Below, in pieces: positions 17,458 to 25,396 of a DNA stretch of 64,000 bases. The translations under genes were made by a program, and so were the position numbers. The notes under the pieces are model-generated. The model saw only the letters and a list, made by a program, of their open reading frames with translations. It was not told the DNA's origin and did no database searches. Numbering within the stretch: position 1 is the first letter of the stretch; each line of letters opens with the position of its first letter. This stretch comes from Williamsia herbipolensis. GTDB taxonomy: Bacteria > Actinomycetota > Actinomycetes > Mycobacteriales > Mycobacteriaceae. Where the stretch lies: NCBI RefSeq assembly GCF_000964005.1, contig NZ_JXYP01000009.1:1-64000 (forward strand), in the 5' to 3' direction.

Positions 17458-18396
17458 TCACCCGGGCTCGTGCGCGCCCGACGCCGCGTACGGGTAGTTC
17501 TTGCGCAGCAGCAGGCGCACCCCGTGCGCGGTGACGGCGAGCGACAACCGCTGCGCGAGGGGGAAACGTGATGCCTGCGCGGCGACGTCGTCGATGAGAC
17601 GTTCGGCGGCGGCGACCTGCTCCGGTCGCGCGCCGGGTCCGGCGAGGGCGGCGTAGGCGCTGGGGCCCGGGTCGTACCCGCGGCCGAGGACGGCGCGACA
17701 CAGATCGCGATGGACCCCGGCGCTGGTGGTGTCCGACGCCAGGGCGGCCTTCCAGGCCGGCTGCGCCGACGTCTGCCCGCTGTGGCGCCGGTAGGCGAGT
17801 CCGGGGCACGATGTCCGTCCGAGCCGAGCGCCGTTGAGGGACAGCCGCATCCACAGGTCCCAGTCCTCCGACGGCGCCGATCGGTAGCCGCCGGCGTCGA
17901 GGATCGCGGCTCGGCGGCCGGTCATCGTGGGGTGCGCGACCGCGCAGTTGAGCACCAGCTCCAGACCCACCGACTCGGGGCCCGCCGACAGCAACGGCTG
18001 GGGCTCGACGGCGAACCGTCCGGGGCCCATGAACACCAGCGGAGAGAAGGCGAGGTCCAGATCGTGGCGTCGCAGCAGTGCGAGCTGGGTACGAAAACGC
18101 CACGGCAGACTGATGTCATCGGCGTCCATGCGTGCCACGAGGGGCGTGTCGGCCGCGTCGAGTAGTGCGGTGGCGGCGGCCACGACCCCCACTCGGGTGG
18201 AGAGGGACTCGAGTAGTCCGACGCGTCGGTCGCGACGGGCGAGATCGCGGACCACGGCGGCGGTGGAGTCCTCGCTGGCGTCGTCGAGGACGAGGACGCG
18301 GCCGTCGCGAGGCAGTGCCCGGGTGATCGATCGGATCGCGGTCGCGACGGTGGACTCGGCATTGCGTGCCGGCATCATCACCGTCAGGGGCGCCAC
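17458..18396 (-). CDS. Glycosyltransferase family 2
   Basis: The 312-residue protein has a GT-A fold. MAPLTVMMPARNAESTVATA opens the nucleotide-binding half, VLDDASEDST and ARMDADDISLPWR supply the DxD metal motif, and SEDWDLWMRLSLNG is the acceptor-side ED motif. It should transfer a sugar from a nucleotide donor to an envelope glycan or lipid. Translation starts at GTG 18396, 10 bases after the MMPL exporter on the same strand. The two are probably one operon, so a role in making or modifying the exported lipid is possible. Confidence 0.87.
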   Translation of the reverse strand: MAPLTVMMPARNAESTVATAIRSITRALPRDGRVLVLDDASEDSTAAVVRDLARRDRRVGLLESLSTRVGVVAAATALLDAADTPLVARMDADDISLPWRFRTQLALLRRHDLDLAFSPLVFMGPGRFAVEPQPLLSAGPESVGLELVLNCAVAHPTMTGRRAAILDAGGYRSAPSEDWDLWMRLSLNGARLGRTSCPGLAYRRHSGQTSAQPAWKAALASDTTSAGVHRDLCRAVLGRGYDPGPSAYAALAGPGARPEQVAAAERLIDDVAAQASRFPLAQRLSLAVTAHGVRLLLRKNYPYAASGAHEPG

Positions 18397-18406
18397 CCCG
18401 GGGATG

Positions 18407-20512
18407 CTATCGGTGGCCGGGGTGGGTCGGCCACCAGATGCGTTCGCCCACCAGGGTGAACAGTGCGGGAACCACCACGGTGCGCACGACGAACGTGTCG
18501 AGCAGGATGCCCAGGCCCACGATGATGCCCAGCTGGGTGAGCGTGATCAACGGCAGCACGCCGAGGACCGCGAACACCGCGGCGAGCACGATGCCCGCGC
18601 TGGTGATGACGCCGCCCGTGGCCGACACGGCGCGGATCATCGCGGTGGGGACCCGGTGTCGTGCACTCTCCTCGCGGGCCCGGGTGACCAGGAAGATCGT
18701 GTAGTCGACACCGAGGGCGACGAGGAACAGGAACGCGAACAGCACCGTGTTGTTGTCGAGCGCGGGGAAGCCGAACAGGTGGATGCCGACGAACGTGCCG
18801 AGCCCGATCGCGGCGACCGTCGACAGGACGGTGGCGAGCACCAACAGGATCGGTGCGATGGCCGCGCGCAGCAGTGCGAACAGCACGAGCAGCACCACCG
18901 CCAGGATCAAGGGGATGACGAGCAGTCGGTCGTCGGCCGCGGCGTTGCGGGTGTCGTACGCGCGGGCGTCGCTGCCGCCGACGAGTGCGTCGGCCCCGTC
19001 GATACGCGCGGTCGACGAGCGGAGCGCCGCGATGGTGTCGAACGCGCCGTCGGACGCGGGAGGTGAGGTGAGCACCACGCTCCACCGGCTGTAGCCCCCC
19101 GAAGGGCTGTCGCCCGGTGAGGTTCCGGTGGGGGTCACCGTGTCGACGCCCGCGGCGGCGCGCAATGCCTGCTCGACCGCCTGCGCGGCGGAGGTGCGGG
19201 CGACCACGGTGGTCGGGTCGGACTGGCCGGCCGGGAAGTGCTCGTCGAGGACGTCGAAGCCGGTCACCGAGTCGGCCGTGACCCGGAACTGCTCGGTCTG
19301 GCTCAGGCCGATCGAGGTACCGAGGAAACCGAGCGCGCAAACCGCGAGGACCACGACGGCGGTGACGAGCGAGCGCGTCGGGTGGGCGACCACGGTCGAC
19401 GCGATCCGATGCCATGCGCCGGTCGCGTGCAGGTCGGCGGTCCCGTCCTCGACGAGGTCGTCCTCGACACGGGGAATGAACGGCCAGAACAGCTTTCGTC
19501 CGAACAGGCTCAAGGCCGGCGGCAGTACGAGCAGGGCGAACGCCATGGCGAGCAGCAGTCCGGCGGCGGCGCTCGCGCCGAGGCTGCGGGTGCTGGGCAG
19601 TGCTGCGAACAGCAGGGTCAGCAGCGCGAGGACGACGGTGACGTTGCTGGCCAGCACGGCCGGGCCGGCGCGGCGGACCGCGGCGCGCAGGGCGTCGCGG
19701 TGGTCGCGGTGGCGGCGCAGCTCCTCCCGATAGCGCGAGATGATCAGCAGCGCGTAGTTGGTGCCCGCGCCGAACACGAGGACGCTCGTGATGCCCGAGG
19801 TAGAGCCGTCGAAGGCGAGACCTGTTGCCTCCGACAGTGCTCCACCGGCCACTGCGGCGAGTCGATCGGCGACACCGATGACGATGAGCGGGACCAACCA
19901 CAGCACCGGCGACCGGTAGGTGGCGATGAGCAGCAGGGCGACGACCAAGGCGGTGACCGCCAGGAGCGTGACGTTCGCGCCGGAGAACGAGTTCGCGATG
20001 TCGGCGGCGAAGGCCGGGCCGCCGGTGACGTGGGCCTGCAGGCCGTCGGGCAGACCGTTGTCGGCGGCGGTGCGCAGGGAATCGACGGTGTCGCGCAGCG
20101 TGAATCCGCTGATTACCGACGAGAGCGGCACCGAGGTGATGGCCGCCTTGCCATCGGGGGAGACGATCGCCGCCGGGCCGGTCGGGGCGGAGTCGGTGGA
20201 CCGGTCGACGCCCACCATGCGCTCGCGGGCGGCGACCACCGCGGCGCGATCGGACTCGGTCAGTGCGGCGCCGTCGGCCCGGTCGATCACCAGGATCACG
20301 CTCGCGACCTTCGCGTCGGGGAACGTCGCGAGGTAGTCGTCGATGCGGGCCGACTGTGCCGAGTCGGGGAGCGAGTTCGGTGAATCGTCGCTCGAGCTGC
20401 TCTCGCCGCCGACACCCATGGCGGCCAGTCCGAGGATCAGGACGACGAGTCCGACGATCCACGAGCGCCGTCCGGTCACGACGGAGGCGAAGCGATCCCA
20501 TGCGGTGGTCAT
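18407..20512 (-). CDS. MMPL-family RND transporter
   Basis: The 701-residue protein has the MMPL layout: helix 1 near residues 17-35, a periplasmic loop, helices 2-6 around 175-340, then the same pattern repeated after residue 370. The second MMPL domain has NNTVLFAFLFLVALGVDYTIF, holding the conserved Asp-Tyr pair of proton transfer; in the first half the matching position reads GAGTNYALL. Such proteins export lipids, siderophores or drugs. A divergent MarR regulator 73 bases away suggests inducible control, more typical of drug or lipid efflux than of core mycolate export. Confidence 0.92.
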   Translation of the reverse strand: MTTAWDRFASVVTGRRSWIVGLVVLILGLAAMGVGGESSSSDDSPNSLPDSAQSARIDDYLATFPDAKVASVILVIDRADGAALTESDRAAVVAARERMVGVDRSTDSAPTGPAAIVSPDGKAAITSVPLSSVISGFTLRDTVDSLRTAADNGLPDGLQAHVTGGPAFAADIANSFSGANVTLLAVTALVVALLLIATYRSPVLWLVPLIVIGVADRLAAVAGGALSEATGLAFDGSTSGITSVLVFGAGTNYALLIISRYREELRRHRDHRDALRAAVRRAGPAVLASNVTVVLALLTLLFAALPSTRSLGASAAAGLLLAMAFALLVLPPALSLFGRKLFWPFIPRVEDDLVEDGTADLHATGAWHRIASTVVAHPTRSLVTAVVVLAVCALGFLGTSIGLSQTEQFRVTADSVTGFDVLDEHFPAGQSDPTTVVARTSAAQAVEQALRAAAGVDTVTPTGTSPGDSPSGGYSRWSVVLTSPPASDGAFDTIAALRSSTARIDGADALVGGSDARAYDTRNAAADDRLLVIPLILAVVLLVLFALLRAAIAPILLVLATVLSTVAAIGLGTFVGIHLFGFPALDNNTVLFAFLFLVALGVDYTIFLVTRAREESARHRVPTAMIRAVSATGGVITSAGIVLAAVFAVLGVLPLITLTQLGIIVGLGILLDTFVVRTVVVPALFTLVGERIWWPTHPGHR

Positions 20513-20585
20513 GAATCAGACACTCTCAGATTTTTAACTGTTCAGCAAGTGAGATTTTAGGGCGGGTTCGTCGTAACCTGACGGG

Positions 20586-21095
20586 ATGCATGACAAAGCG
20601 ACGGACGACGGCGGTGGGGCGCTCGACCGCACGGGTCTCGAATCGGCGATGGCGTCGGACCTGCGTGCGTTGTCCGCTGCGTCGGAGCAGATCGGCCGCG
20701 TGTTCGCCGGGCGGCATGGTCTCAGTGCCAACGATTTCCAGGCGTTGCTGCGGATCATGGTCGCCGACGTGGACGGGGAGCCACTCACCGTCGGGAAGTT
20801 GGGTTCGTCGCTGGGGATGTCGTCGGCGGCGATGACCTACCTGGTCGAGCGGATGATCAACTCCGAACACATTCGGCGCGAGCCGGATCCGAGCGATCGG
20901 CGCCGCGTCATCCTCCGCTACGACGACCACGGCATGGAGGTGGCGCGTGAGTTCTTCGGTCCGCTCGGAGCGGTCACCCGCGCCGCGCTCGCCGACCTCG
21001 ACGATTCCGACCTCGCGACCGCGCACCGCGTGTTCGGTGTGTTGATCGACGCGCTGCGGGGCTACGCGCGCGACCTCGGCGAGTCGCCGAGCTAG
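20586..21095 (+). CDS. MarR-family regulator
   Basis: The 169-residue winged-helix protein shows GLSANDFQALLRIM, LTVGKLGSSLGMSSAAMTYL and the wing RREPDPSDRRRVILRYDDHG, the standard MarR DNA-binding domain. It lies divergent to the MMPL exporter. The 73-base gap is AT-rich by local standards, with two similar TCAGATTTTTA and TGAGATTTTAG stretches that could bear the operator. Repression of the exporter is inferred. Its last four bases overlap the convergent hydrolase stop. Confidence 0.9.
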   Translation: MHDKATDDGGGALDRTGLESAMASDLRALSAASEQIGRVFAGRHGLSANDFQALLRIMVADVDGEPLTVGKLGSSLGMSSAAMTYLVERMINSEHIRREPDPSDRRRVILRYDDHGMEVAREFFGPLGAVTRAALADLDDSDLATAHRVFGVLIDALRGYARDLGESPS

Positions 21096-22036
21096 CGGTT
21101 GGTCCTGTTCACGGCCGACTCGCCCCGGTGAACGGTCCGCTCGATGCCGTCGATGATCTCGGGCCAGAAGCGACGGGCCAGATCGTGACCCATCTCGTTG
21201 ACGATCATCAGTTCGGCGTCGGGGAGGGCGCGGGCCGTCGCCTCGCCGCCGGAGTGCGCGATCACCGGGTCACGGTCGCCGTGGATGACGAGCGCGGGCA
21301 TTGTCGATGCCTGCAGGCCCGGGGTGCGGTCGGTCTCGGCGAAGATCGCCGCGATCTGACGGCCCGAGCCGGATTCGTCGGTGGACCGCGCGAGTGACCG
21401 CGGCATGATGTCGCGGACGTCGGCGGTGTCGGCCTCGGTTCGACCGAGCGAGCCGATGCGTTCGAAGGCCGCGATCATGTCCTCGACCGGGTCGGGCTTC
21501 GGGATGCGCAGGGCGGCCAGCAGGTATCGCTTCGACGACTTCCCGTGTCTGCGGTCGCCGGTGCGACCCATGATCGACACCAGTGATCGGACGCTGTCGG
21601 GGTGCCGGATCGCGGTCTGTTGCGCGATCATCGATCCGAGCGAGACGCCGACGATGTGCGCGCCGGCAGGTGCGACGGCCCGGATGAGGCCGGCGGTGTC
21701 GTCGGCCATGTCCTCGAGGGTGTAGGTCACCGGCGCTGTGCGCCGAAGGTACTGCAGCGCAGTGGGTACCGGACCGCGGAAGCGGGTCGACCGGCCGACG
21801 TCGCGGTTGTCGAAGCGCACCACACGAAGACCTCGTGCCACCAGCTCGTGGCAGAAGTCGTCGCGCCACCACAGCATGTCGAGGCCGAGCCCCATGATGA
21901 GCACGACGGTCGGGGTTTCGGTCGGCACCGCGGTGTCGGGGTGGGGCTCGAACACCTGGAAACACAGCGTCACCGCGCCCACGCGGAGGAACTGCTCGGG
22001 AGGCGTGGTCTCGGCTGCGGACGTGTCGGGGGCCAT
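21092..22036 (-). CDS. Alpha/beta hydrolase
   Basis: The 314-residue protein has the fold markers VVLIMGLGLDMLWW (oxyanion-hole region), RVVRFDNRDVGRSTRF, the nucleophile elbow GVSLGSM, PALVIHGDRDPVI with the acid residue, and NEMGHDL with the catalytic His. It resembles the YfhM/aclacinomycin methylesterase-like group of esterases. ATG 22036 is the natural start. The frame is open upstream only because the preceding HNH gene carries a frameshift and runs into it. Confidence 0.88.
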   Translation of the reverse strand: MAPDTSAAETTPPEQFLRVGAVTLCFQVFEPHPDTAVPTETPTVVLIMGLGLDMLWWRDDFCHELVARGLRVVRFDNRDVGRSTRFRGPVPTALQYLRRTAPVTYTLEDMADDTAGLIRAVAPAGAHIVGVSLGSMIAQQTAIRHPDSVRSLVSIMGRTGDRRHGKSSKRYLLAALRIPKPDPVEDMIAAFERIGSLGRTEADTADVRDIMPRSLARSTDESGSGRQIAAIFAETDRTPGLQASTMPALVIHGDRDPVIAHSGGEATARALPDAELMIVNEMGHDLARRFWPEIIDGIERTVHRGESAVNRTNR

Positions 22037-22064
22037 CGGACGCGAGTCTAGGCCGCCGGTCTGC

Positions 22065-23614
22065 TCAGAAGGGCGGCAGTTCGTCGTTGGCGGGGTCAGT
22101 GGCCCGGGCCTGTTCCTCGGTTTCGCGGTGCGGCGGTTGTGTTCGCGTTCTGTCTGTCTGCGGGCGTGTTTGTCTGCCAGGCGTGGTCGGCGTCTGGTGG
22201 GTGCAGGTTCTGTGGCGTTGTCCGCGGCGGGTGGTGCGTTCTGTGGTGCGGTGAAACGAATGTCTTTCAACGCGGGGAACAGGTCGGTGCCGTCGAATGC
22301 GGGCCCGGCCACCGTCAGGCCTTCGGGGGTGATGATCACTGACTCGATGCGGCCGTCGCGGCCGATGGTCTGATCATCGAGGAACGCGGTGTGGGTTTTC
22401 AGGTTGTGGTGCAGCCGGCACTTGGATCCGGTGTTCCCCGGGCACGTCTGCCCACCATGGGCCGGATGATCGTGGTCGTACTCGCGGACGTGGTCGATGT
22501 CGCAGACCCAGGCGGGACGTTCACATCCGGCGACGTCGCAATACAACGACCGGGCCCGCACAAGGGTGTCCAACGCGGTGGACGGCCGATACGGATCACC
22601 GGGTGTGTGCGGTGCGAGCGGGTCATCGGAATGCCCGATCGGGGCGACCGTCACACCAGGCTCGTCGATCAGTTCCTCGAGATGGGCTGGGGAGATCACG
22701 CCGTAGCCGTCCAGGAAACACGGTGTCTCGCCGTCCCCGGCAACCGTCTCCAAGTCACAGATCACGTGCAGCGTCATGCTGCTGCCGGTTCCTGGCACCG
22801 TGCGGGCAGAGGGCTCGTCATCATCTGCGACCGTCGGAGCGTCGCAGTCGTCACTGCCGCACTGGCATTCCCACACCACACCCATGATCAGACAAAAATG
22901 CGCATCGGATTTCCGGGCCGCCAACGACCGACCGTCCTTGTCACACACCGCGCGGGCCAGGGCGTCGACCCGCCGGGAGATCGCGATAGCTTTCTCCGCG
23001 GTGGACGTCGCTTCCACCCGTGCCATGCCGTCGTCGAGGCGTTCGGTCCAGAATCCGCGGGCGTCGACTACTGCTTTGCGGCGCGCACGCACGGCGTCGG
23101 GGTCGACCCGGTACACGCTGCGGTCGACCATGTCCCGGATCCGCGACGGCGACCATGACCCCCGACGCCGTAATGCGGCTGCGATCTCGCCGTCGACGAT
23201 CTGCTGGGCGTCACGATCGGTGACGAGGTCGGTGCGTTCGACGATCACCCGCACATACCGCGGCGCGAGCTTCCCGTCGCGCAGACACTCGGCGACCTTC
23301 GGTAACCGGTCGCGTAACGCGACGGCGGTGTCGACGATCCGTTCGGCCGCGCCTTGGGAGATGGAGTGGGTGATCGCGATCCGTGCCGCGCATTGCATGG
23401 TCGCGTCGAACGTCCGCCGGTCCGACGCCTCATCGGGAACCACCAACTGCCGGTGCAGTTCACCGGCATCGCGGTAGCGCATCCACTCCAGGAACGCCTG
23501 ACCGGCGGCGGCGTGAACCATGTTGCCCAACAGCGCGTTCACCGGCGCAGCAACGTGATCGGAGAGCAACCCCACCGACCCCGCATCCACCCCAGCCCAA
23601 CCCCCATCGTGCAT
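22065..23614 (-). pseudogene. DUF222/HNH endonuclease with C-terminal frameshift
   Basis: The first 480 or so residues are a normal DUF222 plus HNH protein. A helical DUF222 region is followed by the HNH core YCDVAGCERPAWVCDIDHV, GGQTCPGNTGSKCRLHHN and LKTHTAF. These nucleases (the 13E12-repeat type) are multi-copy in Gordonia and mycobacteria. After EREHNRR the frame departs from the family. In the -1 relative frame the sequence reads ETEEQARATDPANDELPPF and stops at 22065-22067, the classic family ending. A one-base deletion near 22125-22136, or a sequencing error, would explain this. Only the non-catalytic tail is affected, so the enzyme might still work. Confidence 0.78.
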
Positions 23615-23727
23615 GAACCAACCCTAGAAAAGGGGTACGACAAAGCCCGCCGATGCGACTTCCGGGCTGTGGACAGACCGCATCTGTGGATGCGTCATTG
23701 CGGGACATCAGCCTGTGGATGAGCGAC

Positions 23728-23756
23728 TGACCGTTAGAACTGCAAATGTGTACGAT
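23728..23756 (+). promoter_or_regulatory. Possible sigma-A type promoter for the EspG operon
   Basis: TGACCG (23728-23733) and TACGAT (23751-23756) are separated by 17 bases and lie about 118 bases before the proposed espG start. The stretch 23615-23873 holds no other recognisable gene. The frame that is open there upstream of espG encodes only Arg/Cys-rich sequence without family resemblance. Match quality is modest. Confidence 0.3.
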
Positions 23757-23873
23757 CATGGCGGCGCTGACGGGCAGCGCCCCTGCTGTCGGAGGGGGTC
23801 GGACGCGTGGCGTGTGTCGCGGTGTACTCGTCGGCCTGCTGGTTTGTGGTCGTCCACGAGGGCGTGTCTGCCG

Positions 23874-24692
23874 GTGGCTGAATCGACGTCGGAAGCGTCG
23901 GCGTGGACGCTGTCTCCGTTGCAGTTTCGGCTGCTGTGGGGTGATGCGGCGGGGGCGCAGTTCCCGACGGAGCTCTGTGCTTTCGGTGATGAGAAGTACG
24001 ACACCGCCGATCACCAGGTCGCAGCGGAGAATGCTGAGCTCACCCGTCTGCGGGCCGCGATGACCCCGGCGAAATCCGAAGCGATTGCTGCGCTCACTCG
24101 TCCCCGCTACACGATCGGGCTGCTCGGTCTCGACGCGCGGAAGCCTCTGTCCGACACGTCGAGTCATGTGCGGGTGGTGAGCGCGTGGGGCGGCGAAGGT
24201 GACCATGTGATCGTGGTGCGCCAGAAGCCCGGCCCGTCGCCCTCGCATGGCGGCGAGGTGTCGGTGACGCGATCCCGCCTCGACACGTGGACCGATGATC
24301 TGGTTCGTCTGCTGCCGGCATCGACGGCCGCTGGTCGCTTACCGGCCGATGCCAATGTGCCGTTCTACGACCTCCCGATCGATGTGGAGGTGCTCCGTCA
24401 GGTCTCGGCAGACGCGCCGAAAACCACTGCTGCCGGTGTCTTCGTGCACGAGAAGCCCACCACCTGCGGGTCGATTCGAGTGCAGGTCGGTTCTGAGGTC
24501 GACGGTCGGCGACCGGAGCGGCTCACGATCCAATACCGCGACATCGACAAGGACGGACGATATCTGCTGGTGATCGACACTCCCGGGACTGCTGTGGGGG
24601 TCGATGATGCCAAGATGGCCTCGAGCATGAGACGTGCAGTGAACGCCGTGAAGAAGCGATACGACGCGCGCGCGAGCGCGGAATGGGGATGA
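23874..24692 (+). CDS. EspG-family type VII secretion chaperone
   Basis: The 272-residue product starts near WTLSPLQFRLLWGDAAG, the N-terminal signature of ESX secretion-associated EspG. It continues with AIAALTRPRYTIGLLGLDAR, HVIVVRQKPG and LVRLLPASTAAGRLPADANV, all EspG-like. EspG proteins are cytoplasmic chaperones that bind the tip of specific PPE-type substrates and deliver them to an ESX system. GTG 23874 was chosen because family similarity begins there and CGAGGG lies about 11 bases upstream; an in-frame ATG at 23715 adds only non-family sequence. It overlaps the next gene by ATGA, so the pair is translationally coupled. Confidence 0.75.
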   Translation: MAESTSEASAWTLSPLQFRLLWGDAAGAQFPTELCAFGDEKYDTADHQVAAENAELTRLRAAMTPAKSEAIAALTRPRYTIGLLGLDARKPLSDTSSHVRVVSAWGGEGDHVIVVRQKPGPSPSHGGEVSVTRSRLDTWTDDLVRLLPASTAAGRLPADANVPFYDLPIDVEVLRQVSADAPKTTAAGVFVHEKPTTCGSIRVQVGSEVDGRRPERLTIQYRDIDKDGRYLLVIDTPGTAVGVDDAKMASSMRRAVNAVKKRYDARASAEWG

Positions 24693-25396
24693 TGGTGCGC
24701 AAGCAAATCGGAGTCGGCGGAGCTTTCGTCAGTGTCTTGGCAGCGACCATGCTGACGGTGTCGGCGTGCAGTTCCGGAGGTGGTTCGGCGGAGCCTGCGG
24801 CCTCATCTTCGGCCAGCATCCAGTCGGCATCTGTCGCGCCGGGCGTCGAAAAGGACTCGGTCCTCGACCTGAACTCCACCAAGGACATGACCGGCGTCGT
24901 CACCACCGTCCCCATCGGCAAGAGTCCCTATGACAAAAATATGCCCGACATCTGCAACTTCATCACGCCCGCTGCAATGACTGAACTCGGGGTAGAGACC
25001 AAAAAGAAGGGATTTTACGGCTCCCCACTTGTCTACCAGGCCTGCCTACTTCGTCCTGCAGCGTCGTTCACGACAGATTTCACGCTGGGTGCGGGGATAT
25101 TTGTCAACAATATTCAGGAGCACCTCGGCGCCCCGTCTCTTAGAGATGCGCTAATCAGATCAGGGGTGAGCATAGCGCCGAAGGTCGAGGCCTACGAATT
25201 GCGGGATCGCGCAACCAATAAGACCGGTGGACCGTACTCGTGCGAAGTTGCGTGGGGAACATTTTATGGCACGGCAAGCATTAATATAATTGACGATAAC
25301 AGTGAGGAAGGAATCTGTGACCGGACGGTCGCTGCTGCCAAGATTCTTCAGCCCTTGCTTCCTAAATCGCCTTCGCAGATGAGGCCGACGTCATGA
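24689..25396 (+). CDS. DUF3558-type lipoprotein
   Basis: The 235-residue protein has a lipoprotein signal (hydrophobic stretch then TVSAC, Cys about residue 23) and a Ser/Ala linker. The mature domain has paired cysteines in DICNFITPAAM, QACLLRP, YSCEVAWG and EGICDRTV, matching DUF3558. Its function is unknown, but such lipoproteins often accompany ESX-type genes in actinobacteria. Three ATG codons (24683, 24689, 24692) are possible; 24689 overlaps the espG stop. From about 24,930 onward the DNA is strikingly AT-richer, with AGA, ATA and CTA codons, unlike the signal-peptide part. Its stop overlaps the next ATG. Confidence 0.72.
   Translation: MMVRKQIGVGGAFVSVLAATMLTVSACSSGGGSAEPAASSSASIQSASVAPGVEKDSVLDLNSTKDMTGVVTTVPIGKSPYDKNMPDICNFITPAAMTELGVETKKKGFYGSPLVYQACLLRPAASFTTDFTLGAGIFVNNIQEHLGAPSLRDALIRSGVSIAPKVEAYELRDRATNKTGGPYSCEVAWGTFYGTASINIIDDNSEEGICDRTVAAAKILQPLLPKSPSQMRPTS

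Noticed and set aside
18384-20501. Long minus-strand frame shifted against the MMPL gene
   Set aside because: It is a shadow frame full of Arg and Gly; transmembrane and MMPL motifs are in the frame starting at 20512.
21092-23614. A genuine nuclease-hydrolase fusion protein
   Set aside because: The nuclease's natural C-terminus (DELPPF plus stop) is intact in the neighbouring frame and the hydrolase has its own good ATG at 22036, so a frameshift is the better explanation.
23715-23873. N-terminal extension of the EspG-like protein from ATG 23715
   Set aside because: The added residues are Arg/Cys/Trp-rich without family similarity, and GTG 23874 has a ribosome site and opens the conserved EspG block.
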